64,000 nucleotides of DNA, from assembly GCF_019429565.1 (NCBI RefSeq), contig NZ_JAHXSA010000001.1, forward strand, positions 1,426,001 to 1,490,000, in the 5' to 3' direction. The translations under genes were made by a program, and so were the position numbers. The notes under the pieces were generated by a model. It was given only the letters and a program-made list of their open reading frames with translations, searched no databases and was not told the origin of the DNA. The stretch comes from Schaalia sp. ORNL0103. Lineage in GTDB: Bacteria; Actinomycetota; Actinomycetes; Actinomycetales; Actinomycetaceae. Below, in pieces: positions 1 through 9,717 of the stretch. Within the stretch, counting starts at the first letter, position 1; each line of letters opens with the position of its first letter.

Positions 1-1
1 G

Positions 2-295
2 GACGAAACCTACGCAGAGATCGACGGTGCTTGGCATTCCAATGCCGACTACTACGTGATTCACCGTGTGGCGGCGGTGCGCGGGCACGGCGTTGCTCGG
101 GCGATCTTCACGTTCGCGGCCGAGCACGTGGACTACCTGCGCTGCGACACTCACGAAGACAACGGCCCTATGCGGCACGCGCTTGAGTCCTTCGGATTCC
201 ACGAGTGCGGCACCATCACGGTTGCCAACGGCACGGAGCGCATCGCCTATGACTGGATCAAAGAGCCACTAGACGACAGCACCTCACGGTCGTAA
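2..295 (+). CDS. GNAT-family N-acetyltransferase, C-terminal part (5' truncated by window edge)
   Basis: The reading frame is open from the first base of the window to a TAA at 293-295, so the true start lies upstream. The visible 97 residues contain RVAAVRGHGVARA, which matches the acetyl-CoA-binding motif A of GNAT enzymes (V-x-x-x-x-R-G-x-G). About 30 residues later comes DTHEDNGPMRHALESFGF, the usual motif B layout, where a DN-pm segment is followed by an aromatic 'GF' strand. The family transfers an acetyl group from acetyl-CoA to an amine, and the substrate cannot be read from this fragment. The gene is convergent with mdh, with an 850-bp repeat-rich gap between them. The family call is firm; the specific function is unknown. 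Confidence 0.75.
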   Translation, partial: DETYAEIDGAWHSNADYYVIHRVAAVRGHGVARAIFTFAAEHVDYLRCDTHEDNGPMRHALESFGFHECGTITVANGTERIAYDWIKEPLDDSTSRS

Positions 296-327
296 CGCCC
301 AGCCAGCCGCAGATGAGTCCCACACTT

Positions 328-433
328 TCGCATGCAATTCCCCGCCGACACAGATTGACGACACCTCAAAAACCGTATGATTCCAACGGCTAGGTTTCAA
401 ATTCTGAAATGCTGTCGTGGGAATTGCATGCGA
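328..433. repeat. 106-bp element with 15-bp perfect inverted ends (copy 1)
   Basis: TCGCATGCAATTCCC at 328-342 is the exact reverse complement of GGGAATTGCATGCGA at 419-433. The interior is less GC-rich than the neighbourhood and contains the blocks CTCAAAA (365), ATTCCAACG (380) and TTTCAA (395). The same blocks occur at the same offsets (37, 51-52, 66-67) in a second 105-bp copy at 38946-39050. I see no open frame in it. It could be a miniature inverted-repeat element or a structured RNA gene. I saw no clear target-site duplication. Confidence 0.7.
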
Positions 434-439
434 CTTTTG

Positions 440-530
440 TGGAGCTACACCCGTTATGGAGCACTACACCCGATCAGTGGGCATTGCACCCGATCAGAAC
501 GGGTGCAATGCCCACTGATCGGGTGCACGC
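440..530. repeat. Family-B head-to-head repeat array 1
   Basis: Units of about 20 bp run in one direction (TGGAGCACTACACCCGATCAG-like, ending CACCCGATCAG). They then switch to the opposite orientation (CGGGTGCAATGCCCACTGAT and a partial copy). The switch is centred on CACC-N11-GGTG near 487-505. All units in this array share the variant CACCCGATCAG, unlike the other family-B arrays. There is no coding potential. It lies downstream of the GNAT gene in a convergent gap. Confidence 0.8.
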
Positions 531-686
531 CCCCATCGACAACAAGCGACAGCGCGGATACACGTCAGGGGCAGCTCGGCCCCCACCAACAGATCCGGCA
601 CGACGCCCCATTTCACTGACCTGTGGCCGCTCACATGGTCCTCACCGACGCGTAGTAGGCAACAGGCCGCAATGACGCTTGTTTCT

Positions 687-756
687 AAGTGGTGTTACAC
701 CACTTAGGGGGCATTACACCAGCTCGGAGATGGTGTAATGCCCCCTAACTAGTGCA
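687..756. repeat. Family-B head-to-head repeat array 2
   Basis: It begins with the palindrome AAGTGGTGTtACACCACTT (687-705). A unit running ACACCACTTAGGGGGCATT follows, then ACACCAG. The array inverts at CACC-N11-GGTG (717-735) into ATGGTGTAATGCCCCCTAA. The unit pitch is 19-20 bp. The core word is the CACCAC/CACCAG variant also found at 39365-39456. Confidence 0.8.
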
Positions 757-837
757 GGGCTGTCCGGCACGGCTCGGCTGACATCTTGTTGGAGCAGCTA
801 TGGAGCAGATCTTCCCGCGCATAGGCTTGTTGCTCAG

Positions 838-951
838 TAGCGTTGCACCACTTAGCGCAGCATTGCACTGGGTAGTAAGCAGTGCATTGCCACGCTATCT
901 AGTGCAATGCCTCGCTATCTAGTGCATTGCTGCCGCACCTAGTGAATTGCT
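838..951. repeat. Family-B head-to-head repeat array 3 (divergent variant)
   Basis: Two forward units (GCACCACTTAGCGCAGCATT, then GCACTGGG) meet four inverted units built on TAGTGCAATGCCTCGCTATC, at a pitch of 20 bp. The centre is CACT-N11-AGTG. This array uses the variant GCACTAGATAGCG and is the most diverged of the four family-B arrays. Between 952 and 1081 I see only C/A-rich sequence with no gene. Confidence 0.75.
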
Positions 952-1081
952 CAATGATGTGGGTCTGCCGCGCATCACCAAAGCACCACGACGCGCCACA
1001 TTCACAGACAAAACCCGCAACAACACTGCCCGACCCCACAACACGCGCACAACACCCACCGCCACAACCCCGCACACATGC

Positions 1082-1117
1082 GGGCGCGCGCCCGGCCAAT
1101 CAGCCGGGCGCGCGCCC
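1082..1117 (-). terminator. Strong hairpin downstream of mdh
   Basis: GGGCGCGCGCCCGGC (1082-1096) and its exact complement (1103-1117) form a 15-bp perfect stem around the loop CAATCA. It lies 30 bp past the mdh stop on the minus strand. There is no clear U-tract, so it is an intrinsic-like or bidirectional terminator. Confidence 0.75.
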
Positions 1118-1147
1118 TTCCCACCAACCGCCACGAGGGCGGTAGCC

Positions 1148-2224
<1,077 letters not shown>

Positions 2225-2327
2225 TCACACTCAGACCCGGGCACCCAGTCCCAAGAGAACCCACCCAAGCAGTGATCTGCGACATATCGACCGGTCGGAG
2301 GTCTCCACCGCAGGCCCCTTCAGCAGG

Positions 2328-2333
2328 TACAGT
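2328..2333 (+). promoter_or_regulatory. -10 hexamer TACAGT of a leaderless mRNA
   Basis: TACAGT ends 6 nt before the ATG at 2340 and no Shine-Dalgarno is present. This is the spacing expected when transcription starts on the A of the start codon. It supports 2340 as the start of the exporter gene rather than upstream in-frame codons. Confidence 0.6.
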
Positions 2334-2339
2334 AGGGGC

Positions 2340-3371
2340 ATGTCCGACAACCGTCCCAGCCCCTCCCCCAGCGCCGGTTCCGCGCGAGAATCGGCCCCCG
2401 CCTCGTCCCACGTCGACGAGGCCGTGGCTCACTCCCACGACCACGCGCACACCCCTGGCGGCGGGCACGGCGTGCACTCGCACGATCACTCCCACGCGGG
2501 GGCCTCAACCAAGCGCCTGGGGTGGGCGCTCGCAGTCACGGGTGCGGTCGTCGTGGCCGAGCTGCTCGGCGCCTTCTGGTCCGGTTCCCTGTCGCTTGCG
2601 GCGGACGCGGGGCACATGGTCGTGGATGCCTCCGGCCTCGTTATCGCGCTGATCGCCACGCGCCTCATGCGCCGCCCCCGCGACGAGAAGCGCACGTGGG
2701 GGTGGGCACGCTCCGAGGTCTTGGCCGCCGCCCTGCAGGCCGGCATGCTCCTCGTCATCTGCGTCATGGTCGCGTGGGAGGGCGCGTGGCGCCTGGCCTC
2801 CCCGCCCGAGGTCGAGGCCGGCCCCATGCTCCTCGTCGGCATCATCGGCCTGGTAGCAAACGTCGTCTCGTTGGTAATCCTCGCAGGCGGGCGCGAGGCG
2901 AACCTCAACATGCGTGCCGCGTTCCTGGAGGTCGCGAACGACGCGCTCGGCTCTCTCGCGGTCATTGTCGCCGCCGGCGCCGAGTGGGCCTTCGGGTGGA
3001 CCCGCGCCGACGCGATCGCCTCACTCCTGATCGCCGTCCTCATGGCGCCGCGAGCGCTCACCCTCCTGCGCCGCTCTGTCGCGATCCTCATGGAGGAGGC
3101 ACCCGCCAGCGTGGACGTGAGCGAGCTGCGCGCGCACATGATGGGCATCGACGGTGTGCTCGACGTGCACGACCTGCACGTGGCCGCCGTGTCCTCGCAC
3201 CTCGTGACCGTCACCGCGCACGTCACCGTCACGCACGAGGCCGACGGGCCTTCGCGCGACCGCATCATCCACGAGCTGGGCGAATGCGCGTGCCACCACT
3301 TCCCCATCGCGCACTCCACGTTCCAGCTCGAATGCCCCGAGCACGCGAGCCACGAGCACATCGAGCACTAA
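2340..3371 (+). CDS. Cation diffusion facilitator (CDF) family metal exporter
   Basis: This 343-residue membrane antiporter most likely exports Zn2+, Co2+, Cd2+ or similar divalent metals in exchange for protons. The first ~55 residues are disordered and rich in His (HSHDHAH, HSHDHSH), a metal-binding leader typical of CzcD/ZitB-like CDFs. Six hydrophobic segments follow. TM2 carries ADAGHMVVD, the HxxxD metal site, and the TM5 region has VANDALGSLAV, where the motif is NDxxxS and the first ligand position is Asn-Asp. The C-terminal cytosolic domain ends CPEHASHEHIEH. The family is certain; the metal is inferred. It is convergent with pgi. Confidence 0.9.
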   Translation: MSDNRPSPSPSAGSARESAPASSHVDEAVAHSHDHAHTPGGGHGVHSHDHSHAGASTKRLGWALAVTGAVVVAELLGAFWSGSLSLAADAGHMVVDASGLVIALIATRLMRRPRDEKRTWGWARSEVLAAALQAGMLLVICVMVAWEGAWRLASPPEVEAGPMLLVGIIGLVANVVSLVILAGGREANLNMRAAFLEVANDALGSLAVIVAAGAEWAFGWTRADAIASLLIAVLMAPRALTLLRRSVAILMEEAPASVDVSELRAHMMGIDGVLDVHDLHVAAVSSHLVTVTAHVTVTHEADGPSRDRIIHELGECACHHFPIAHSTFQLECPEHASHEHIEH

Positions 3372-3400
3372 GCGACGCCTCGTCCTCGTACACAAACAGC

Positions 3401-3433
3401 GAGGCGGCGGGAGCTTCACGCTCCCACCGCCTC
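3401..3433. terminator. Bidirectional hairpin between the CDF gene and pgi
   Basis: GAGGCGGCGGGAGC (3401-3414) pairs with GCTCCCACCGCCTC (3420-3433) with one mismatch and a 5-nt loop. A second, weaker stem (GGGGG...CCCCC, about 3451-3477) lies nearer the pgi stop. Together they separate the convergent genes. Confidence 0.65.
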
Positions 3434-3493
3434 CCCCATATACACGTCGGGGGCCACGCCTGACGGCGCGACCCCCAACGAGCTCAGAAGCGA

Positions 3494-5173
3494 TTACTTC
3501 GTGCGATTCGCACGGTAGTACTCGATGAGAGCGCGGGTGGACTGATCCTGCGCCTCCAGGGCCTCGGACGAGCCCTCGATGGCGGGGAGGATCTGCTTGG
3601 CCAGGACCTTACCCAGCTCGACGCCCCATTGATCGAAGGAGTCAATACCCCACACGGCACCCTCGACGAAGGTGATGTGCTCGTACAGGGCGATCAGCTG
3701 GCCCAGGACCGAGGGGGTCAGGGACGGCGCCATGATCGAGGTCGTGGGACGGTTGCCGGTGAACACGCGGGCGGAGACGATGGCCTCGGGCGTGCCCTCG
3801 GCGCGTACCTCCTCGCTGGTCTTGCCGAAGGCGAGGGCCTTCGTCTGGGCGAAGAAGTTCGACAGGAACAGCTCGTGCATGTCGGCGTCGCCATCGCCCA
3901 GCGCCCACGTCGGGTTCGCGAAGGCAATGAAGTCGGCGGGGACCATGCGGGTGCCCTGGTGGATCAGCTGGTAGAAGGCGTGCTGGCCGTTGGTGCCGGG
4001 CTCGCCCCAGAAGACCTCGCCGGTCTCGTAGGTGACGGGGCTGCCGTCGCGGCGCACGGACTTGCCGTTGGACTCCATGGTCAGCTGCTGCAGGTACGCG
4101 GGGAAGCGGTGCAGGTACTGGGAGTAGGGCAGGACGGCGTGCGTGTCGGCGCCCAGGAAGTTCGAGTACCACACGTTGAGCAGGCCCATCAGCAGGGGCA
4201 CGTTCTTCTCGGGCGCGGCCTCGGCGAAGTGGCGGTCCATCGCGTGGAAGCCGGCGAGGAAGTCGGCGAAGCCCTCGGGGCCAATCGCGACGGCCAGGGA
4301 GGTACCCACGGCGGAATCCACGGAGTAGCGGCCGCCCACCCAGCTCCAGAAGCCGAAGGCGTTGGCCGGGTCGATGCCGAACTCGGCGACCTTGTCCAGG
4401 GCGGTGGACACGGCGACGAAGTGCTTGGCGATTGCTTCCTTCTCGGAGGCCTCGTCGGTGACGATGCCGCGCTCACGCAGGCCGTCGAGCAGCCAGGCGC
4501 GCACGACCTTGGCGTTCGTGATGGTCTCGAGCGTCGTGAAGGTCTTGGAGGCGACGATCACGAGGGTCGTCTCGGGGTCCAGGTCCTTCGTGGTCTCGCC
4601 CGCGTCGGTCGGGTCGATGTTGGAGATGAAGCGGCACTCCAGGCCCTCCTGCACGTAGGGCTTGAGGGCCTCGTACGCCATGACGGGGCCCAGGTCGGAG
4701 CCGCCGATGCCGACGTTGACGACGGTCTTGACGGGCTTGCCGGTGATGCCGACCCACTCGCCGGAGCGGACGCGGCGGGCGAAGGCGTAGACCTTCTCGA
4801 GGACCTCGTGCACGTCGGCGATCGCGTCCTGGCCGTCGACCGTCAGAGTGTCGGTCGCGGGACGGCGCAGCGCGGTGTGCAGGACGGCGCGGTCCTCGGT
4901 GACGTTGATGTGCTCGCCCGCGTACATGCGGTCACGCAGCTCCAGGACACCGGTCTGCTCAGCGAGGGCGAGGAGGTGGCCCACCAGCGTGGGGCACACG
5001 AGGTTCTTCGACAGGTCGACGTGCAGGTCGGCAGCATCGAAGGTGAAAGTCTGGGTGCGGTTGGGGTCGTCCGCGAACAGCTTGCGCAGGTCGGGATCGA
5101 AGTTGTCGGCCAGCTGGTCGAGCGTGTCCCACGCGGGGGTCATCGTCGGGTCGATCACGGGGATATCACTCAT
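3494..5173 (-). CDS. pgi: Glucose-6-phosphate isomerase
   Basis: It interconverts glucose 6-phosphate and fructose 6-phosphate in glycolysis. The 559 residues match the long (E. coli-like) PGI family. Landmarks include [19 protein letters not shown] (sugar-phosphate SIS fold), [31 protein letters not shown], the [11 protein letters not shown] segment with catalytic Lys/Arg, [16 protein letters not shown] with the ring-opening His, and a C-terminal [12 protein letters not shown] signature. The ATG has an AGGAGA Shine-Dalgarno. The gene is followed on the same strand by nothing until the convergent exporter. Confidence 0.97.
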   Translation of the reverse strand: MSDIPVIDPTMTPAWDTLDQLADNFDPDLRKLFADDPNRTQTFTFDAADLHVDLSKNLVCPTLVGHLLALAEQTGVLELRDRMYAGEHINVTEDRAVLHTALRRPATDTLTVDGQDAIADVHEVLEKVYAFARRVRSGEWVGITGKPVKTVVNVGIGGSDLGPVMAYEALKPYVQEGLECRFISNIDPTDAGETTKDLDPETTLVIVASKTFTTLETITNAKVVRAWLLDGLRERGIVTDEASEKEAIAKHFVAVSTALDKVAEFGIDPANAFGFWSWVGGRYSVDSAVGTSLAVAIGPEGFADFLAGFHAMDRHFAEAAPEKNVPLLMGLLNVWYSNFLGADTHAVLPYSQYLHRFPAYLQQLTMESNGKSVRRDGSPVTYETGEVFWGEPGTNGQHAFYQLIHQGTRMVPADFIAFANPTWALGDGDADMHELFLSNFFAQTKALAFGKTSEEVRAEGTPEAIVSARVFTGNRPTTSIMAPSLTPSVLGQLIALYEHITFVEGAVWGIDSFDQWGVELGKVLAKQILPAIEGSSEALEAQDQSTRALIEYYRANRTK

Positions 5174-5259
5174 GGGGTCTCCTGACAGTAGAGATTGGTT
5201 CGCACTTTAGTTTAGCGGGGTCTGCTCCCCCGGTCACCCTCGTTTCTCGCTTCTGAAAC

Positions 5260-5304
5260 GACGAGGCCGTGGCCCGCAAGCGCTCACGGAACCACGGCCT
5301 CGTA
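5260..5304 (-). terminator. pfk terminator made of an inverted pair of the CGAGGCCGTGG word
   Basis: ACGAGGCCGTGG (5261-5272) pairs perfectly with CCACGGCCTCGT (5292-5303), a 12-bp stem with a 19-nt loop, just past the pfk stop codon. Both arms are exact copies of the dispersed CGAGGCCGKGG word. This resembles the inverted uptake-sequence pairs that act as terminators in Neisseria. Confidence 0.7.
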
Positions 5305-5323
5305 CGGCGTCGGGAGACCCCGG

Positions 5324-7579
5324 TCAGGCGACCGGATCGTCGATGGGGATCGGAGTCGCCTCGATGCCCGGGTTCTGCAGCGACACGATGCGCTGGACGG
5401 GAACGAGGTCACGCCACCACTGGACGAAGGGACGACGATTCTCGATGTCGAGGTCGTCGAACATGTTCTTGACCGGGCGCGCCTCGACGGCGTTGCCGAC
5501 CTGGCCGATGTAGTAGGCGCCGCGGTCGCCGCGATCGAACTGGTCGAGGAGCTGCTCGAAGGCGCGCGCCACGAGGCGCGTGGCGAGCAGGCGGTCATAC
5601 GGCGAGGGCGAGCCGCCCTGCTGCATGTGGCCGAGGGCCTGGTGCCGCACGTCGTAGATCCCCTCGGACTCGGCGTTGAACACGTCGGCCAGGAACTCGC
5701 GGTCGTAGTACTGGGACGCCGACTCGTTGAGCAGCGTGAGGAACAGGCGTCGGCCGGACTTGAAGGAGGCGACCATCCGATCGGCGTCCGCGGCGATCTG
5801 CTCGAGCGAGGGGGACTCCTCGTTGATGTACATGTACTCCGCGCCGCTCGACAGGGCGCTCATGAGAGTCAGGTAGCCGCAGCGGCGACCCATCGTCTCG
5901 GCAATGAAGCAGCGCTTGGAGGCCGCCGCGCTCTCCTTGATGCGGTCGATCGCCCACGTCGCGTTGTTGATCGCCGTGTCCGTGCCGATCGCGAGCTCGC
6001 AGCCCGGCAGGTTGTTGTCGATCGAGGCGGGGATGAGCAGCATCGGGATCTGGAACGCCGGGTAGCGGTCCTTCTCCGAGGTGATCGCGTGGACGCCCAG
6101 GTAGGCGTTCATGCCGCCGATAATGAGGAGGGCGTCGATCTCGTTGCGCTCGATGGCGCGACCCAGCGCGTAGAACTGCTCGACCGGCGGAATGTCGCGC
6201 TTCGTCCCGAGTTCTGCGCCACCCTTGAAGGCCCAGCCTTCCACGTCGGACCAGCTCAGTTCACGCACGCGGTCATCTGCCAGGCCGCTCCACGAGCCGT
6301 CGACGCCGAGCATCGTCCAGCCGCGCGCGATACCCAGGCGCACGGCCACGCGGGCCGCCGTGTTCATGCCGGGGGCCAGACCGCCCGCGTGCAGGATCGC
6401 AACGCGCTTGATCTCGCCGGTCGGCTCGGGGGTGAGCTGCGGGGGCGTGGAGAGAATCTGGTTGATGCCCACCATCGACGAGAAGGACGAGCCGCGCGAG
6501 GCCTGGGCCGCCGCGTAGTCGCCGGCCGCGATGAGGTCCTTGACCGCGCGCGTGTCATGCACGGCCTTCATGAGGGGGATGCGGGTGATGCGGTTGCGAC
6601 GCACGCCCAGAATGACGGGCTCATCCTCGGCCGAGGACGCCAAGATCTCCTGGACGGCCGCGTAGCCCAGCAGCGTGGACATCCAACGGTCGTAGGCCGA
6701 CGGAGTGCCGCCGCGCTGCACGTGACCGAGGATCGTCACGCGCGCATCCTCGCCCGTGCGCTCCTGGATCGTGTCGGCAATCAGCTGGGTCGACAGCTCG
6801 TTGCCGTCGCGGTCGTGGGCACCCTCAGCCACCAGGACGATGGACTCGCGGCGACCAGCCTCGCGGCCGAGGCGCAGGTGCTCAGCCAGCTCGTCCTGCC
6901 AGCCCGGGCCCGCCGGGTCCTCGGGCGTGAACACGTAGTCGGCACCGCCCGCGACAGCCGCCATGAGGGGCAGGTAACCGCAGTGGCGGCCCATGACCTC
7001 GACGACGAACGTGCGCTGGTGCGAGGCCGCCGTACTGGTCAGCTGGTCGATGGCATCCAGGATGCGATGCAGCGCAGTATCGGCGCCGATCGTCATGTCC
7101 GTGCCCACCAAGTCGTTGTCGATCGAGCCGACGAGGCCGACGATGATGAGAGCCGGGTGCTCGGCGGCGGTCTCGGGCGAAATCACGCCCTCGGCGGCCA
7201 GCTCGGCGACGTGCTGAGCCCACTCGCCGCGGAACTCGTTCGTACCCGACAGGGAGCCGTCGCCACCGATCACGACGAGATGATCGATGCCGTGCTCGAG
7301 CAGGTTCGCGGCCGCGCGGTGGCGGCCCTCGTACGTGCGGAAGTCGGCGCTGCGAGCCGTGCCGATCACCGTGCCGCCTTCGGCCAGGATCGAGGACACG
7401 TCCGACCACTCCATCTTCTTAATGGAATCGCCACCCGCGCAGGCACCCTGCCAGCCTTCGTAGATCGCGTAGGGCTGCGCGCCGCGCGCCAGCGCCGTAC
7501 GCACGACGGCTCGAACAGCCGCGTTCATTCCCTGGGCGTCACCGCCCGACGTGAGGACACCGATACGAACTGTGCTCAT
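5324..7579 (-). CDS. pfkA: Tandem (fused double-domain) 6-phosphofructokinase
   Basis: It phosphorylates fructose 6-phosphate to the 1,6-bisphosphate. The 751-residue protein is twice the length of a typical bacterial PFK and contains two PFK domains. The N half (5-385) is intact: GGDAQGMN (12-19), GGDGS (105-109), GSIDND with the catalytic Asp (151-156) and MGRHCGYL (196-203). Gly at the two diagnostic positions (GGDG, GSIDND) predicts ATP, not PPi, as donor. The C half (391-751) keeps the fold but has GGMNAY in place of GGDGS and ASIDNN in place of SIDND. It has therefore lost the Mg-binding Asp and probably acts as an allosteric half, as in eukaryotic PFK-1. TAGAAT at 7640-7645 is a candidate -10. 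Confidence 0.93.
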   Translation of the reverse strand: MSTVRIGVLTSGGDAQGMNAAVRAVVRTALARGAQPYAIYEGWQGACAGGDSIKKMEWSDVSSILAEGGTVIGTARSADFRTYEGRHRAAANLLEHGIDHLVVIGGDGSLSGTNEFRGEWAQHVAELAAEGVISPETAAEHPALIIVGLVGSIDNDLVGTDMTIGADTALHRILDAIDQLTSTAASHQRTFVVEVMGRHCGYLPLMAAVAGGADYVFTPEDPAGPGWQDELAEHLRLGREAGRRESIVLVAEGAHDRDGNELSTQLIADTIQERTGEDARVTILGHVQRGGTPSAYDRWMSTLLGYAAVQEILASSAEDEPVILGVRRNRITRIPLMKAVHDTRAVKDLIAAGDYAAAQASRGSSFSSMVGINQILSTPPQLTPEPTGEIKRVAILHAGGLAPGMNTAARVAVRLGIARGWTMLGVDGSWSGLADDRVRELSWSDVEGWAFKGGAELGTKRDIPPVEQFYALGRAIERNEIDALLIIGGMNAYLGVHAITSEKDRYPAFQIPMLLIPASIDNNLPGCELAIGTDTAINNATWAIDRIKESAAASKRCFIAETMGRRCGYLTLMSALSSGAEYMYINEESPSLEQIAADADRMVASFKSGRRLFLTLLNESASQYYDREFLADVFNAESEGIYDVRHQALGHMQQGGSPSPYDRLLATRLVARAFEQLLDQFDRGDRGAYYIGQVGNAVEARPVKNMFDDLDIENRRPFVQWWRDLVPVQRIVSLQNPGIEATPIPIDDPVA

Positions 7580-7700
7580 TTTTCTGCCATCTTTCGTTGA
7601 CGGAGCGGGCCACGAGGCCCAGTGTGCCTATCGTTCCCTATTCTACGTGACCTGCGCCTCCGCTACTAGGGCCTAACTCCCATTTACCGAGGAAACGACA

Positions 7701-7734
7701 AGCGCGCGCCCGCCGACAACGGCGGGCGCGCGCT
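7701..7734 (-). terminator. Hairpin downstream of the symporter gene
   Basis: AGCGCGCGCCCGCC (7701-7714) pairs perfectly with its complement (7721-7734) around GACAAC. It sits 18 bp past the stop of the minus-strand symporter gene. Confidence 0.75.
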
Positions 7735-7751
7735 CACGCAGTCACTGGAGA

Positions 7752-9083
7752 CTAGGCGACAGTTTCGCTACCATTGCGGGCGGCGGAGTCGGCCAGCTCC
7801 TCAGGGCTGACAACGCCCTCGACGGAGACGCGGTCCAGGTAGGCCATGCCGTCAAACGCCAGCTCGCGAGCGTTCTCCGGGTCGCCCTCGTTGCCGATCG
7901 AGCCGTGGGCCATGCGGTCCACGATGAGTGCGATCGCGCCGTCGCCCGTCACGTTGGTGGCGGTGCCGAAGGAGTCCAGGGCGATGTAGGTGGCGATCAT
8001 GAGCGCGACCTGGGCGTCGTTGAAGCCCAGCATGGAGCTCAGCAGGCCGGTGGCCGCCATGATGGCGCCGCCGGGGACGCCGGGGGCGGCGACCATGGTG
8101 ATGCCCAGCATGAAGATGAAGCCGACCCACTGCAGGGAGCTCACCGTCAGACCCTGGGTCAGGACGATGGCGAACGCGAAAGAGAAGATCTTTGAGGTCG
8201 AGCCAGCCAGGTGGATCGTCGCGCACAGCGGAATCGTGAAGGATGCGACCGCGTCGGACACGCCATTCTTCTTCGTCTGACGCAGGGTCACCGGGATGGT
8301 GGCCGCGGACGAGGAGGTGCCCAGAGCCGTCAGGTAGGCCGGCATCATCGTGAGGAGGGCCTTGAAGGGGTTACGACGCGCAACGATGCCCGCGAAGCAG
8401 AACTGGGTCAGCAGGATGATGACCTCGAGGACCAGAACCACGACGACCACGCGCACCAGCGTGCGGATGACCGACGCAGCCTCGCCCGTGTAGGTCAGGT
8501 TCAGGAAGATGCCGAAGATGTGCAGCGGCAGCAGCGGAATGATGATCGTCTCGATGAGGCGGGTAATGATGGCGCGGAACTCGATGAAGCCCTTACGCAG
8601 CACGCCGCGCGGGACCATCGACAGGCCCAGGCCCACCACGAAGGACAGGAGCAGCGCCGTCATCACCTGCAGCGGCGCGGGCATCTCGATCGTGAAGTAG
8701 GACTCCAGGGCGCTGCCCGGCTCGGCCACATCCGCCAGCTGGGTCGAGGCGAGGATGCGCGGGAAGAGCGTGGCGCACACCAGGTAGGTGAGGAAGCCCG
8801 AGAACAGCGTCGACGCGTAGGCGATCGCCGTCGTGATGCCCAGCCACTTGCCCGCGCCTCGGCCCAGGTCCGCGATAGCGGGGGTCACGAGGCCGATGAT
8901 AATCAGCGGGATAGAGAAGGACAGGAACTGGCTGAAGATCGCCGAGAAGGTCGCGAAAATACGGCCGATCTCAACAGGAACCAGGTGGTCGCCGCCAATA
9001 CGGACGGATCCGAGGACGGTCGCGAGGATGATCGCAGCGATCACCCACACGAGGATTCCGGATTTACGCAGGAACGCGCGCAT
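7752..9083 (-). CDS. Dicarboxylate/amino acid:cation symporter (SDF/DAACS family)
   Basis: This 443-residue inner-membrane secondary transporter takes up dicarboxylates, glutamate or small amino acids such as serine/threonine with Na+ or H+. The polytopic sequence carries the family's serine-rich re-entrant loop (GTSSSAATIPVTLR) and the substrate/cation site DSFGTATNVTGDGAIAL in the eighth segment (D-x3-T-x2-N-x2-GD). I chose the ATG at 9083 because it has AAGGTG 8 nt upstream and begins just before the first hydrophobic segment. The frame stays open to 9182, but that extension looks non-coding. The substrate cannot be assigned; the sequence resembles SstT/GltT-like members. Confidence 0.88.
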   Translation of the reverse strand: MRAFLRKSGILVWVIAAIILATVLGSVRIGGDHLVPVEIGRIFATFSAIFSQFLSFSIPLIIIGLVTPAIADLGRGAGKWLGITTAIAYASTLFSGFLTYLVCATLFPRILASTQLADVAEPGSALESYFTIEMPAPLQVMTALLLSFVVGLGLSMVPRGVLRKGFIEFRAIITRLIETIIIPLLPLHIFGIFLNLTYTGEAASVIRTLVRVVVVVLVLEVIILLTQFCFAGIVARRNPFKALLTMMPAYLTALGTSSSAATIPVTLRQTKKNGVSDAVASFTIPLCATIHLAGSTSKIFSFAFAIVLTQGLTVSSLQWVGFIFMLGITMVAAPGVPGGAIMAATGLLSSMLGFNDAQVALMIATYIALDSFGTATNVTGDGAIALIVDRMAHGSIGNEGDPENARELAFDGMAYLDRVSVEGVVSPEELADSAARNGSETVA

Positions 9084-9251
9084 GTCTTTCACCTTGAAAC
9101 TAGGGATGATGGGTCGCTCATAGAATGCCCGAGCTTTACGAATTCTTGAAGCGGTAACCAGGATTCGGGATAGATGCGGCAAAAATCACGGAAGAAATGT
9201 CGCGCTCACCCGAGCCGACCACCGCTCGTAACACCACTGTTCCCAGTGTTT

Positions 9252-9542
9252 TTAGCGCACCGCCAGGGTGGACACGTACGGGGCAAACCACCAAATAATC
9301 GCGGCGAGAATCACGTACACCGCGACATCCATCAGACGGGCTCGCGACGCGAACCAGGGCCGTCCCGGCGTCCACAGACGCAGAGCACCCATGCCAACGA
9401 GGACAGCGACCATGAGCAGGACCGCGCGATGGCGATGATCGCTCACGGCCAGCGCGATGACGCCAAGAACGCCGAGCGCACTCAGGGCAGCGCCAAGCCA
9501 CGCACCCACTCGTGCGCGCGCGTTCTTTTCCTCGTTATTCAC
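9252..9542 (-). CDS. Small membrane protein, DUF3017-like
   Basis: This 96-residue protein has three predicted membrane helices (about 14-32, 38-55, 70-88) and the stretch RPWFASRARLMDVAVY between the second and third. The pattern resembles DUF3017, usually found next to folD in actinobacteria, but here it stands alone. The GTG start has no Shine-Dalgarno; TAGGGT ends 6 nt upstream, which fits a leaderless mRNA. Function unknown. It is divergent from pta. Confidence 0.6.
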   Translation of the reverse strand: MNNEEKNARARVGAWLGAALSALGVLGVIALAVSDHRHRAVLLMVAVLVGMGALRLWTPGRPWFASRARLMDVAVYVILAAIIWWFAPYVSTLAVR

Positions 9543-9607
9543 GCCCCTACCCTATCGCACGAGCGCTCGTGATCATGCGCGCGCTCACCTGCGTCCCACC
9601 AAGCCAA

Positions 9608-9620
9608 CCACGGCCTCGTC
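9608..9620 (-). other. Intergenic copy of the GACGAGGCCGTGG word
   Basis: CCACGGCCTCGTC is a full 13-bp match, on the minus strand, to the dispersed word. It stands alone here with no partner arm, in the divergent gap between the DUF3017-like gene and pta. Confidence 0.5.
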
Positions 9621-9662
9621 TTTTCAAAAGAATAGGAATAAGGGTCACGCGGGTTTAGTATT

Positions 9663-9676
9663 GGTCCAAAGGTCCC
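9663..9676. promoter_or_regulatory. Palindromic box upstream of pta (DosR-box-like)
   Basis: GGTCCAAAGGTCCC reads GGGACCTTTGGACC on the other strand. That resembles the mycobacterial DosR/DevR box (GGGACTTTnGTCCC-like). It lies 41-54 bp upstream of the pta start. No DosR homologue is visible in the window, so binding by any given regulator is a guess. Confidence 0.3.
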
Positions 9677-9717
9677 TGAGACCCGCAACATATTTCTCGC
9701 ATCAAAGGAGCATTCGA

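Noticed and set aside
355-381. Promoter (TTGACG ... TATGAT) inside element copy 1
   Set aside because: The spacer is only 15 bp and the hexamers are not conserved in copy 2.
1000-1080. Rho-utilisation-like C/A-rich, G-poor stretch on the plus strand
   Set aside because: It faces antisense to mdh and there is a strong hairpin at 1082; composition alone is too weak to call a Rho site.
5324-7579. PPi-dependent phosphofructokinase
   Set aside because: The catalytic half has Gly at both diagnostic positions (GGDGS, GSIDND); PPi enzymes carry Asp and Lys there.
7752-9182. Longer N terminus for the symporter (start at 9182)
   Set aside because: The added 33 residues are Arg-rich and unlike the family; the ATG at 9083 has a ribosome site and begins just before the first membrane helix.
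9233-9251. Small terminator CACTG/CAGTG followed by TTTTT
   Set aside because: The T-run is on the wrong side for the minus-strand DUF3017-like gene and no plus-strand gene ends there; the stem is only 5 bp.
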